From positions 1-42,948 of the forward strand of contig NZ_PKEK01000019.1 in NCBI RefSeq assembly GCF_002863225.1: 42,948 nucleotides of DNA. Reading direction: 5' to 3'. Source of the DNA: Mycobacterium sp. (lineage in GTDB: Bacteria > Actinomycetota > Actinomycetes > Mycobacteriales > Mycobacteriaceae). Of the stretch, positions 1-7,736 are shown one piece after another. The position numbers and the translations under genes are program-made. Position 1 is the stretch's first letter. Each line of letters starts with the position of its first letter. Below the pieces are notes generated by a model. The model saw only the letters and a list, made by a program, of their open reading frames with translations. It did no database searches and was not told where the DNA came from.

Positions 1-1005
1 GCGCACGTCATCGACACCGAGAAGCAGCTCGCCGAGCAGATCACCCACGCCCATGGTGCCGTTCTTGAACAGCCGGTCCTGGCGAACCGTGTGCTCGATG
101 CTGAGTTCAGCGACCTCACCGATGTCGACGACATCGGACGTTCAGCAGCCGATGAGCTGCGCCGCGTGCGGGACGGGTATCACTTTCTGCGACTTGCTGT
201 CGTTCTCGCCATCGCGAGCCCGGCCTGCGAGCGGCGCCTGTGGGACATGCTTGACCGGATTCGGCCACCGGCACCAGATCAACTCGTGGAGACCAACACA
301 TCGCTGGAGTCCGCGATAACGCGTCTCAACGAGCTCGTGGAGGATGTCGAAGCGCTCTTGATGGCCGACGAAGTACCGCTCGGCCAATTTTTCCGCCATG
401 CGCATACAGAACTGGTCGCGCTACGCGCGGGACGGTATGACTTCCTGCGGCAATTCCAAGACATCGTCGCCACCGTGAAGACTCCACGCCCGGTGATCGA
501 CGGACTGTCGTTCGTGGTACTGCCCCGCGGTGAGCAGCTGCGGACGTATCTCCGCGGCCTGCGATCCTCTGGGCTCTACCGCGGCCACCAGGTCGACGAA
601 CAGCGGGTCGCGGTGTTGGAGGAAATCGAGAAGCACTTCGGCGTCGACCAGTGCGAGTGGCATGAAGGGACCGCGTCGTCCGACGGCTTCACCAACCACT
701 ATGTGGTCTTAACCATCAAGTCCGCCAACGGCTCTGGGCATCATGCTGTCGCTATCAGTCCGCTGGCAGGCGAGCATGCCACCTATGTTGTGCGCAGCGA
801 CTGCACCGAGGAGAACTGGATGACCGTCTTGGCGCAGTCGAAGCCCGATGCCCGTGAGCAAGGTGCGCACAAATTTCTGTTCACCGGCACCGATCCATAT
901 AGCGGGATGCGCGCAAAGGTGGTCGATGCCCTGGAGTGTCCACCGCAGGAATTCCTGAAACAGACTTCGGCAGCACAGAATTACCGCCGGGATCACCAGT
1001 CCTGA
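1..1005 (+). CDS. 3' part of an unknown protein, open at the window edge
   Basis: The reading frame is open from base 1, so the gene begins before the window and the 334 visible residues are its C-terminal part. Internal GTG and ATG codons near the left edge are not convincing starts because the same protein-like sequence continues upstream of them. The visible part is acidic and soluble, with no membrane segment, P-loop or obvious catalytic motif. It is mostly helical in appearance in the first half and more beta-like around residues 200-290. I do not recognise the family. The stop is followed by about 270 bases without a gene, so it is probably the last gene of its transcription unit. Confidence 0.7.
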   Translation, partial: AHVIDTEKQLAEQITHAHGAVLEQPVLANRVLDAEFSDLTDVDDIGRSAADELRRVRDGYHFLRLAVVLAIASPACERRLWDMLDRIRPPAPDQLVETNTSLESAITRLNELVEDVEALLMADEVPLGQFFRHAHTELVALRAGRYDFLRQFQDIVATVKTPRPVIDGLSFVVLPRGEQLRTYLRGLRSSGLYRGHQVDEQRVAVLEEIEKHFGVDQCEWHEGTASSDGFTNHYVVLTIKSANGSGHHAVAISPLAGEHATYVVRSDCTEENWMTVLAQSKPDAREQGAHKFLFTGTDPYSGMRAKVVDALECPPQEFLKQTSAAQNYRRDHQS

Positions 1006-1067
1006 GGAGTGCGCGTCGGCGCCTCACCCGCGTGACTTATCTGGGGTTCAAATTGAGCGTGTATGAC

Positions 1068-1113
1068 TGTTCCCGATTAGGTGCGCGGTGCCGATTCGGC
1101 CTAACAGGGAACA
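1068..1113. repeat. Imperfect inverted repeat with a third half-copy downstream
   Basis: TGTTCCCGATTAGG (1068-1081) and CCTAACAGGGAACA (1100-1113) are inverted copies matching at 12 of 14 positions, with an 18-bp GC-rich spacer. GTTCCCGATTA occurs again at 1129-1139. The repeats lie in the 273-bp gap between the first gene and the methyltransferase. They could be an operator, a transcription terminator or the remnant of a mobile-element end. The sequence does not decide between these. Confidence 0.5.
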
Positions 1114-1278
1114 GGTCGATCTGCCTGCGTTCCCGATTACGGCTTGACCCGACGGCGAGCGTTGCCGCCCTCGTACAGAATCGGACTAGGGAAGCCCAAC
1201 AATTGACGCGGCATCACGTGGCGCTGTGGTCCATGACGGCAGCGATGCGACCCAGAGTTACCTGACCGGAGAACGCAA

Positions 1279-2070
1279 ATGACATCTGTCCCCGAGCGTG
1301 GTGACATCGACCGCATGCCGCGGGGCGGTCCCGATGCGTCTTGGCTGGATCGGCGCCTACAGACCGACCGCTCTGAGTACCTGGATCGCGACGACGTCGA
1401 CGATCGGGTGAAGCGACGCATCGTCCGCTCCTTGGAACGGATCGGCAGACTGTCCAACAACCACGAGAAGTTCGCGCTGCTCGCGATCAACCAGGTTGCC
1501 GAGGTCCCCGACCCGAGAATCCTAGAACTCGGCGCCGGCCACGGCGGACTGTCACGCAAACTGCTCGAGCTGCATCCCCGCGCGAAGGTCACCGTCACCG
1601 ACCTCGACCGGGCCTCGGTGGCCGACCTGGTCGCCGGCGACCTGGGCCACGACCCCCGCGCCACAATCGGCACAATGGACGCGACGGCGATCGACGCGCC
1701 CGACGGACACTTCGACCTGGTCGTCTTCGCGTTGGGGTTCCACCACCTTGCACCACCGCTGGCCTCGCGAGTCTTCACCGAGGGCACCCGGGTCGCGACA
1801 AAGCTGATGATCATCGACCTGCCCCGGCTACCATCGGTTCTGCACATCCTCCAGTTGGGGGTGTTCCTGCCGTTCGCCGCGTTCCACCCCTTCGCGCACG
1901 ACGGCTTAATCAGCTCTCTGCGTGCCTACAGTCCGTCGGCGATGCGCGCACTGGCCCGTCACGCCGACCCGACCATCGATGTCCGCATCCGTACTCGGGC
2001 ATGGGCACCCCAGGTCACCATCGCAAGCCGCGAGATCTATCTGGCCGGCGAGGGTGCTAGCTATAGCTAG
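1279..2070 (+). CDS. Class I SAM-dependent methyltransferase
   Basis: A 263-residue soluble protein with a Rossmann methyltransferase fold. Motif I is ELGAGHGGLS at about residues 80-90, followed by an acidic end of strand 2 (TVTDLDRA), a motif II-like acidic segment (GTMDATAID), and FDLVVFALGFHHL near residue 150, which matches the post-motif of small-molecule methyltransferases. There is no DPPY or NPPY, so DNA amino-methylation is unlikely. The substrate cannot be named; a lipid, metabolite or protein are all possible. ATG 1279 is supported by GGAGAA eight bases upstream. It stands alone on this strand and converges on the next gene, the two stops being adjacent. Confidence 0.85.
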   Translation: MTSVPERGDIDRMPRGGPDASWLDRRLQTDRSEYLDRDDVDDRVKRRIVRSLERIGRLSNNHEKFALLAINQVAEVPDPRILELGAGHGGLSRKLLELHPRAKVTVTDLDRASVADLVAGDLGHDPRATIGTMDATAIDAPDGHFDLVVFALGFHHLAPPLASRVFTEGTRVATKLMIIDLPRLPSVLHILQLGVFLPFAAFHPFAHDGLISSLRAYSPSAMRALARHADPTIDVRIRTRAWAPQVTIASREIYLAGEGASYS

Positions 2071-2071
2071 C
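2056..2071. repeat. 16-bp perfect palindrome across two convergent stop codons
   Basis: GCTAGCTATAGCTAGC is a perfect palindrome. It contains the TAG stop of the methyltransferase (2068-2070) and touches the TAG stop of the minus-strand gene that ends at 2071. It could fold as a small hairpin in both transcripts, but it is AT-rich for a terminator and has no loop. Confidence 0.6.
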
Positions 2072-2364
2072 TAATCGGGGCCACGAAGTGTTTCATATTC
2101 GCGACTAGCGCGCTGCAGCTCCTCATAGTCCGCGTCGGTGACGGATCCGTACCATCTATTGAAGGCATCAGCGAGAGCTCGGCCCCGCGCCCCGCGCTCA
2201 AAGTCGAGTCTGAAACGGGTCGCCGCGACGGCGACCCCGTCCACCTGGATCGTCTTGGCCACGTTCTCGGCTGACGAAGGGTCCGGGTAAGTGCGGAGAA
2301 ATTCAGAGACCTTCGCCGCCAACTCGTTGGCACGTTCTTCGTTGGCATGTGGTATCGGGTTCAT
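2071..2364 (-). CDS. Small unknown protein (97 aa)
   Basis: A 97-residue soluble protein of mostly helical character, with an acidic C-terminal half (VTDADYEELQRASREYETL). There is no cysteine pair, membrane segment or HTH that I can defend. ATG 2364 is preceded by AGAAGGACTACC, a good ribosome binding site, which supports translation. It is followed on the same strand by nothing, since its stop abuts the stop of the convergent methyltransferase. Its upstream neighbour, the TetR gene, is on the same strand and ends 73 bases before this start, so the two may be co-transcribed. No function is assigned. Confidence 0.65.
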   Translation of the reverse strand: MNPIPHANEERANELAAKVSEFLRTYPDPSSAENVAKTIQVDGVAVAATRFRLDFERGARGRALADAFNRWYGSVTDADYEELQRASREYETLRGPD

Positions 2365-2437
2365 TGGTAGTCCTTCTGGAGGTTCTGAGGCGCAGGAGCG
2401 CGCGTGCGCCGGGAAGCGAGGTGTGGCTTGCCAGCGC

Positions 2438-3178
2438 TCAGGCTGTCGGCGGAGGTGGTGCCTCGTCGGTTGGGTGCGGGTCGCGCAGCTGGCCGCCCCG
2501 GATCAGGTTGTCGACCGCGGCTTCCCAGGTGCGGAGCTGGTCGGGCGAATCTAGCGGCTCAGGCAGTTGCCTGGAGATGTGGGACCGCAACATCAACGTG
2601 CCTAAGACGAGGATAAGCGGGTTGAGTGCGCCCCAGGTTGGGTTGAGGTCAGGGCGCAAGCTTCCCTGGTCGCGCAGGTAGTCCCACTGGTATCGGCCGA
2701 TGTTGAGGAGCAGGTCGAAGATTCGTCGGCCGGTCTGGTGGTCGTCGATCAGCAGGCGCGCCAGGTAGTCGATCGCGTCGGGATGTTCGGCGATCAGGGT
2801 GGTCAAGCGGTGGCTGACGTCGGCGACAGGGTCGGGTGGTGGCGCCGATAGCGGGGCGGCCTCCATGAGGATGGCGATCAGTTCCTGGTCGACGGCCTCG
2901 ATCAGGGCGCCTTTGGTGCCAAAGTGATGCTGAACTTGGCCGATGGACACGCCGGCGGTCTCCGCCACCATGCGCATCGACGCGGCTTCAGAGCCGAGCG
3001 CCGCGAAGCACTCCATGGCCGCCAGGCAGATGCGGCGACGTTGAGGGCGGTCTTCGGGGGCGAAGTGATCCGGTTCGGCGAACGGACTGACCACGAGGCT
3101 CACCGTAGTGCTCTCGGACCGCGAACGGGAGGATCTGCGCGAGAAGTTGTGGCGGGCGGGTTCGCCGACAGCCGGCAA
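2438..3178 (-). CDS. TetR/AcrR-family transcriptional regulator
   Basis: The N-terminal DNA-binding domain is clear: a helix starting RRRICLAAMECFAALG, then the HTH MRMVAETAGVSIGQVQHHFGTKGALIEAV, ending in the HHFGTK turn typical of TetR proteins. The remaining roughly 150 residues are the helical ligand-binding and dimerisation part. The longest frame starts at 3178, but its first 25 residues are Ser/Arg-rich and low in information. GTG at 3103, giving VSLVVSPFAEPD, is an equally good start and would yield a protein of usual TetR length. The neighbouring small gene downstream is the obvious local target. The effector is unknown. Confidence 0.85.
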   Translation of the reverse strand: MPAVGEPARHNFSRRSSRSRSESTTVSLVVSPFAEPDHFAPEDRPQRRRICLAAMECFAALGSEAASMRMVAETAGVSIGQVQHHFGTKGALIEAVDQELIAILMEAAPLSAPPPDPVADVSHRLTTLIAEHPDAIDYLARLLIDDHQTGRRIFDLLLNIGRYQWDYLRDQGSLRPDLNPTWGALNPLILVLGTLMLRSHISRQLPEPLDSPDQLRTWEAAVDNLIRGGQLRDPHPTDEAPPPPTA

Positions 3179-3255
3179 GGGCCGTCGCCTGGTCCGACTG
3201 TTCGGCCGACAGGTGCGAGCGCGCTTGCCTGTAAAAAGCTTAGGCGCAACGTTAT

Positions 3256-3552
3256 TCAGAAGAGTGCGAGTTGCACCGGCTTCTTCGGGGCGCGCGGTGT
3301 GCGACCCCGCTGGCGCGCCTCTTTATGGGCGACTTCGGCGATGGCGGCCTTGGCGAAGGTTAGGAATTCAGCGGACGGGCGGTCGTCGATCTCCTGCCCG
3401 GACGGCATGGTCTGTTTAAGCGAATCCCGCAGGGCGGCCGGGACCTTCGACCAGTGCTGCGGGCACATGAACACCTCGGCGGGGACCTCCGTGGGGCAGT
3501 CCCGGGCGCGGCAGCGGTGCACGGCGGTGGCGGCGTCGGGATCAGCGGGCAT
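3256..3552 (-). CDS. Small Cys/His (zinc-finger-like) protein
   Basis: A 98-residue protein whose first half holds C-x4-C and, further on, C-x2-H-W (CRARDC ... CPQHW), a plausible single zinc site. The C-terminal third is basic and helical and ends KKPVQLALF. I recall similar small proteins in mycobacterial mobile elements but cannot name a family. ATG 3552 follows GAAGGAAAAAGTC, a strong ribosome binding site, and overlaps the end of the upstream membrane-protein gene by 11 nt. It is the last gene of a three-gene minus-strand unit with the HTH and membrane proteins, divergent from the T4SS operon. It may bind nucleic acid or a protein partner. Confidence 0.7.
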   Translation of the reverse strand: MPADPDAATAVHRCRARDCPTEVPAEVFMCPQHWSKVPAALRDSLKQTMPSGQEIDDRPSAEFLTFAKAAIAEVAHKEARQRGRTPRAPKKPVQLALF

Positions 3553-4387
3553 GACTTTTTCCTTCTTTAGCTGCGGCCGGTGCGGATGCGGTGACGGTGT
3601 CGGAGGCGGGTGCGAGGTGTTGGTCGGCCGGACCCAACAGGTCGCCGAGCGCGTTGATGAGGCACCAGGTCGCGATGGCGAGGTTGATCGCGGCGGCGAT
3701 GAGCAGTGGCGCCCAGTTGATGGGTGGGGGCGTGGCGCGACGCACGTGCAGCGAGGGCGGCAGGCGACGCGCGGTCGGCGGCTCGGGAGCCGGATCGAGA
3801 AGGGTGGTCATCGGCAGCCTGGTTGGGCCCAGCAGGGAGTTGTCGTCGACCTCGGGGGCCGGTGGTGTTAGTGGCCACCAGTGGCTTGATCCTTCGACGG
3901 CCAGCCATCCTTCCAAGACGCCGTAGATGCTTGCGGTGAGCAGGGTCGCGGGGATTTGGGCCAGTAGCCATGGGGTGACGAGTTCGGAGGTCAGCGAAAG
4001 GGCGGGGCTGTAGAACAGCAGCGGCAGCGCAGCCAGCGCGGCGCTCCACATCAGGGCCGGGATCGGGTAGGCGCGAAGCCGTTCGGGGATCAGGGTTTTG
4101 ACGAGCTGGTAGCCGAGTCTGCCGATCGGCCAGCCCAGGGGCGCGGCGATCGCGCACACCAAGACGAGGAGGTTTTCCATTGTGCCGCTGGGGGTTCGGG
4201 GGGAGCGCAGCGGCAGCGGCGGGGTCACGTTGTCGTCGTGGGGGTCAGGGCGGGCACCGACCTGAGAGCGGGTGCGGGCGCGGATCTGTTTGGCCAGCAG
4301 CTCGGCGCGGCGCTTTTGGAACAGGAAAACGCCTGCGTGGGCGGCGATCCAGGCGCGGCGTCGCTCGTCGAAGATGTCAGCCGGCAT
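3542..4387 (-). CDS. Membrane protein with about four transmembrane helices
   Basis: From ATG 4387 the protein has 281 residues. An N-terminal charged segment rich in Arg is followed by hydrophobic helices near residues 70-90 (starting MENLLVLVCAIAAP), 108-128, 140-160 and 226-248, a Pro-rich linker between the third and fourth, and a short tail. A longer frame to 4414 exists, but ATG 4387 makes an 11-nt overlap with the upstream HTH gene, exactly like the overlap at the other end of this gene. That supports 4387. It sits beside and divergent from the T4SS operon, so an accessory role in transfer or entry exclusion is possible but unproven. Confidence 0.7.
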   Translation of the reverse strand: MPADIFDERRRAWIAAHAGVFLFQKRRAELLAKQIRARTRSQVGARPDPHDDNVTPPLPLRSPRTPSGTMENLLVLVCAIAAPLGWPIGRLGYQLVKTLIPERLRAYPIPALMWSAALAALPLLFYSPALSLTSELVTPWLLAQIPATLLTASIYGVLEGWLAVEGSSHWWPLTPPAPEVDDNSLLGPTRLPMTTLLDPAPEPPTARRLPPSLHVRRATPPPINWAPLLIAAAINLAIATWCLINALGDLLGPADQHLAPASDTVTASAPAAAKEGKSHAR

Positions 4388-4763
4388 GGTCCGGCTGGGT
4401 TGCAGGGCGCGCAAGCAGTTCCGATAGCAGCAGGCCGGCGTCGGCGAGGATGTCGCCCGCGTTTCTGATCAGGCCTTCGGCCGCGGCCAGGACAGTGTGG
4501 GCGCTGGCGTCGTGGTGTTGGGGCGTGACGGGCTCCCCGCCGTCGAGAACGGCTCGAGCAGAGCCGTGCGCCCATCCGAGAGCTTCATCGAGGCGAGCCA
4601 GCGTCGCCGGGGACATGCTGCGCGATCCGGCGGTGGATTTGTGCAGCGTCGAGCGGTTGGGTCCGCCGCGGCGGGCCAATTCGGCGCGGGTCATGTGCAG
4701 GACGGCCAGGCGTTCGGAGACGTAGAAGTCGAGCCGGGCGGGTCCGTTCAAAGGTGCATTCAC
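4377..4763 (-). CDS. XRE-like helix-turn-helix protein
   Basis: From GTG 4763 the protein has 128 residues. Residues 20-80 read as a XRE/Cro-type HTH: TRAELARRGGPNRSTLHKSTAGSR followed by MSPATLARLDEALGW. The C-terminal 50 residues are helical and could mediate dimerisation. The longest frame reaches 4844, but that extension would cover the divergent promoter spacer, and its first residues do not look like protein. GTG 4763 has AGG nearby. It is first in a unit with the membrane and Cys/His proteins, and faces the T4SS operon across a 128-bp spacer, so it is the likely regulator of both directions. Confidence 0.7.
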   Translation of the reverse strand: MNAPLNGPARLDFYVSERLAVLHMTRAELARRGGPNRSTLHKSTAGSRSMSPATLARLDEALGWAHGSARAVLDGGEPVTPQHHDASAHTVLAAAEGLIRNAGDILADAGLLLSELLARPATQPDHAG

Positions 4764-4891
4764 GCCTATGAACCTAACTAAAATCAACCATTGTCGTCTA
4801 TGACTGTGGACAACTCTGCTTATCCTGCCTACGGTTGGGCTCAAAGCTGCCTATTGGCGGGTCGGAATCCGGCCACGGAAGGGAGGCCACG
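4764..4891. promoter_or_regulatory. Divergent control region between HTH gene and T4SS operon
   Basis: A 128-bp spacer between the GTG of the minus-strand HTH gene and the ATG of the first T4SS gene. Its left part is AT-richer than the surroundings (around AACCTAACTAAAATCAACC at 4771-4789), fitting back-to-back promoters. The right end carries GGGAGG as ribosome binding site for the T4SS operon. A mycobacterial-type DnaA box (TGTGGACAA, 4805-4813) lies within it. No -35/-10 pair is clear enough to assign. Confidence 0.5.
4805..4813 (-). promoter_or_regulatory. DnaA box, mycobacterial consensus
   Basis: TGTGGACAA is the reverse complement of TTGTCCACA, the consensus DnaA box reported for mycobacteria. 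It lies in the divergent promoter spacer. A single box need not mean an origin; it could place the operon under DnaA influence or be chance. Confidence 0.4.
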
Positions 4892-5410
4892 ATGAAGACG
4901 CTGGTTGCGGTCCTGGGCGTGCTGATGACCGTCGGTGTCGTAGTGGTGTGCGCGGTTGTCGAGCTGCTCGTCAAACTGGCGCCGCTGCTGGGGTTGGCGG
5001 CCTGGATCTGGATCGGCATCAAGGTGTGGCGTAGGTGGCGCGAACGGCGTGCCAACCGCGATCACATCGACGCACCGTGGGGGTGGGAGCACCCGGCTCA
5101 AGGTCCAGCGCCGCTCGGCGAGGGCCCGCTACCAACGCCGCGGCCGCCGGCGGTCTCAGTTGCGCCCGCGCGTGCGCTTCCAGTTGCGGGTCGGGCAGCG
5201 TCGTTGCCGCCGGTCATCGCCCACCAGGACCGCTCGTTTGTGGTGCGCGGACACGACAGTGGCCTGCTCGCTGATCGCGCGGACGGCTATCTGTACGTCT
5301 CGGCGCAGGAGTTGCCGCGCGTGCCGCGGATGCCTGCGACCCACCAGCACCGGCCCAATGCCGCGTCCCGGCGCACGTCGGGACGCCGGGAAGTGCGGCG
5401 GCGGCCATGA
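4892..5410 (+). CDS. Small membrane protein, first gene of the T4SS operon
   Basis: From ATG 4892, placed behind GGGAGG, the protein has 172 residues. Two closely spaced hydrophobic helices occupy about residues 3-23 and 27-48, followed by a basic stop-transfer segment (WRRWRERRANR) and a long Pro/Ala/Arg-rich cytoplasmic-type tail. Its end overlaps the next gene by ATGA (5407-5410), which indicates translational coupling. No family is recognised. The position at the head of a conjugation operon suggests a structural or regulatory part of the transfer apparatus. Confidence 0.75.
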   Translation: MKTLVAVLGVLMTVGVVVVCAVVELLVKLAPLLGLAAWIWIGIKVWRRWRERRANRDHIDAPWGWEHPAQGPAPLGEGPLPTPRPPAVSVAPARALPVAGRAASLPPVIAHQDRSFVVRGHDSGLLADRADGYLYVSAQELPRVPRMPATHQHRPNAASRRTSGRREVRRRP

Positions 5411-6444
5411 GTTCGGTTTCCGATCAGCAGTGGCTGCGCCAGATCGGTGTCGACGTCGCCGGCGACAGCAACGACGTGGACGCTCGGGTGAGCGCTATTC
5501 CGGTTGACCTCGACGACGCGAGTGCAGAAACAGACGACGAGGCAGAGGAATTCGACGACGTGGACGCCGAGAACGACGACGAGCCGGGGAGTGAGCCGCC
5601 AGCCGATCGGGTCGCCACCGACGTGGTTGACGACGACGGGGTTGACGGCGGCGAACTTGACGGCACAGATGTGCGGCCACGCCGCTACACCCCGTGGGTG
5701 CTCGGCGCTTTCGCCGGGGTGGCCGTAGTGGCCACGGTCGCCACCGCTCTCGGGGTGGTGCTGTCGGGGCCTGATGCTGCGCCGCCACGGGTGCATCCGT
5801 CGCGGCCTGCTCCGGCGCCGACCCTGGCGGCGGCTCCGACGACCGCTGCGCCTGACACCGAGGATCGTCCGCTGCCCTTCACTGCCCGGGCCGACTGTGC
5901 GGGCGGCTCGACGTCGGCTAATTCGGTCGCCGATCCCGAACGGCCCTCGCCGTGGATCTGCGTGCGCCACACCGATGGTCAGCCGCTCTACATCACGTTG
6001 GGCCCGGCCGGAATTGAGCATTCCTACGTCATTACTGCGGTCAGCATCATCCCTGGCGACACCGCCCCGGCGCAGGGCTCCGGCGGTGATCCGTGGTTGC
6101 AACACCGTGTGGTGAGCCTGCTGACGTGGCGTTTCAACGACGTGGCCAATACCGGTATCGACCAAACGACCGGTGACGTGCATGGGGAGGCCGTCCAGCC
6201 GGTCCCCAACATCAGTGCCTCGAAAATAACCGTGATCATCCGGCAAACGAGCCGACCGGTCGCGGCTACACCGGCACCGACCTCAACAGAGGACCAGGGA
6301 CCGTTCAGCGGGATTCTCGGTGGACCAGCGGGGGCGCCGAACGGCCCGGCTGCCAACGGATCGGGTACCAGCCAAGACCGCGACCTCAGCGACGGGACCT
6401 TCGCCGTCTCGGGCATCAAAATCATTGGGCACAAGGCGAAGTGA
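5407..6444 (+). CDS. Single-span membrane protein with acidic N-terminus
   Basis: A 345-residue protein with three parts: a strongly acidic cytoplasmic segment (residues 1-90, long runs of Asp and Glu), one transmembrane helix at about 95-119 after RPRRY, and an exported C-terminal region. The exported part starts with a Pro/Ala/Thr linker, then has a compact region with a likely disulphide pair (ADCAGG ... WICVRH) and WLQHRVVSLLTWRF, somewhat like a galactose-binding or discoidin-type beta fold. It begins at an ATGA overlap and ends at TGATG, where the TcpC-like gene starts. It is a plausible T4SS scaffold or surface component of Gram-positive conjugation systems. No named family was recognised. 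Confidence 0.75.
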   Translation: MSSVSDQQWLRQIGVDVAGDSNDVDARVSAIPVDLDDASAETDDEAEEFDDVDAENDDEPGSEPPADRVATDVVDDDGVDGGELDGTDVRPRRYTPWVLGAFAGVAVVATVATALGVVLSGPDAAPPRVHPSRPAPAPTLAAAPTTAAPDTEDRPLPFTARADCAGGSTSANSVADPERPSPWICVRHTDGQPLYITLGPAGIEHSYVITAVSIIPGDTAPAQGSGGDPWLQHRVVSLLTWRFNDVANTGIDQTTGDVHGEAVQPVPNISASKITVIIRQTSRPVAATPAPTSTEDQGPFSGILGGPAGAPNGPAANGSGTSQDRDLSDGTFAVSGIKIIGHKAK

Positions 6445-7370
6445 TGCAGATCAGCAATGTGTGGAAGCGTCGACTGACCACGTTGGGCCACGGGGGCGGG
6501 CGCTTGGCTCTGGTCGTCTTGGTGGCCAGCTCGGCGATCAACGGCCTGGCGCTGCTGTGGCGGTTCATTGTGCCCGCCGACCCGCCGCCGGTCGCGGCGG
6601 TTGCGCGCTCGGTCATCAACGAAACCGATCCGGTCAAGGCATTCGCGGAGGACTGCGTCAACGGCCTTCTTACCGCAACCGCCTCCAGTGCAACGAATTT
6701 GACGCGGTGCTTTCCCGATGGCCGGCCTTACGCCTTACCGACCACGTCGTCGATGACGGTGTCCAATCCGACCGCCTGGACCTCATCAAAGCCCCGATCA
6801 CTGCCTAACGACATCACGGTCTACAGCGTGATCGTTCAGGTCGACGAACGGCCGTACCCTTCGGCGCCTCCCATCACGGCGTTCTACCAGCTTCCCGTCG
6901 CGGTCTACCGCGACAAAGGCATCCAGGCGCTCGACCGCATCGGCCGCGCCGATCCGCCGCCGCCCGGAGCCGCTGTGCCCCTGGGTTATTCCGTGAGTGT
7001 CGCCGCCAACAGCCCGCTGTTCACTATGCTGTCGGGGTTCGCGGCGGCGCTGCTGACCAACACCGGCGGCCTGGAACGGTTCATCACCACCGACTCCGGC
7101 ATAACACCGATAGGTGCCTATTCCGCGGCGACCCTGGCCACCGCGCAGCTCGACAGTAACCCGCCCGACAATCCTTCGGATAACGCCGAATTGGCCGCCC
7201 ACATAGAAGTGTCGGCCCGCCGATCCGACTACTCGTCGGTGGCGCTGTCGTATCCATTGACGTTGCGCTCGGTGGGCGGCACCTGGTTCGTCGCCCAGAT
7301 CGACGCCGTACCCGTGCTGTCTAACGCCACACCCACGCCCGTACCGGCACCCACCTCCCCGTCGCATTAG
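6444..7370 (+). CDS. TcpC/VirB8-like conjugal transfer protein
   Basis: A 308-residue protein with a short basic cytoplasmic N-terminus, one transmembrane helix at about residues 18-42, and a soluble exported region of about 260 residues that reads as two similar NTF2-like halves. This is the architecture of TcpC/TraM proteins, the Gram-positive counterparts of VirB8. Those proteins form the inner scaffold of the conjugation channel and touch the VirB4 ATPase. ATG 6444 shares one base with the preceding stop (TGATG); GTG 6441 is a possible alternative. The assignment rests on architecture and position rather than on an invariant motif. Confidence 0.75.
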   Translation: MQISNVWKRRLTTLGHGGGRLALVVLVASSAINGLALLWRFIVPADPPPVAAVARSVINETDPVKAFAEDCVNGLLTATASSATNLTRCFPDGRPYALPTTSSMTVSNPTAWTSSKPRSLPNDITVYSVIVQVDERPYPSAPPITAFYQLPVAVYRDKGIQALDRIGRADPPPPGAAVPLGYSVSVAANSPLFTMLSGFAAALLTNTGGLERFITTDSGITPIGAYSAATLATAQLDSNPPDNPSDNAELAAHIEVSARRSDYSSVALSYPLTLRSVGGTWFVAQIDAVPVLSNATPTPVPAPTSPSH

Positions 7371-7400
7371 CCACCACCACGAAAGAAAGAGGAATACATC

Positions 7401-7736
7401 ATGATCGACCCATCCACGCACATCACGAACGTGCAGCTGTTGGCAGCCCACGCCACCTACCAGGCTGCTGGCGCTGGCCTGATCAACATGGCCCACGAGT
7501 TGCTCTACATCATTTTGGGGCTCGGTGGCACGTACTTCCTTGGCAGCGGGGTGGTTCGCGCTATGCGCGCGCATCACAAGCAGGGCACCGGCGCCGCGAT
7601 ATCCGCGATCGGCGGCGGCATCGCGCTCGCGGTCGTCGTCATGCACATCATCGGCATCTATCAGCGCGGTAACCAGGAGTTCGAACACCTACCCGGCGGG
7701 GTCGGTTCATCCAATGTCAGCAACCGCGGATGGTGA
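7401..7736 (+). CDS. Small two-helix membrane protein, candidate pilin/VirB2-like
   Basis: A 111-residue protein with two hydrophobic helices at about residues 33-55 (LLYIILGLGGTYFLGSG) and 73-92 (AAISAIGGGIALAVVVMHII), joined by a short basic loop. Size, the loop charge and the place just before the VirB4 ATPase resemble VirB2/TrbC-type pilin subunits or VirB3. The N-terminal 30 residues are not a typical cleavable signal peptide. The start is supported by AGAAAGAGG upstream. The gene ends 7 nt inside the next gene, so coupling to the ATPase is likely. A pilin identity is an inference from topology and context. Confidence 0.65.
   Translation: MIDPSTHITNVQLLAAHATYQAAGAGLINMAHELLYIILGLGGTYFLGSGVVRAMRAHHKQGTGAAISAIGGGIALAVVVMHIIGIYQRGNQEFEHLPGGVGSSNVSNRGW

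Noticed and set aside
5287..6246. A long minus-strand frame opposite the acidic membrane protein
   Set aside because: It lies antisense to a gene with ATGA/TGATG coupling at both ends. Long open antisense frames are common in GC-rich DNA.
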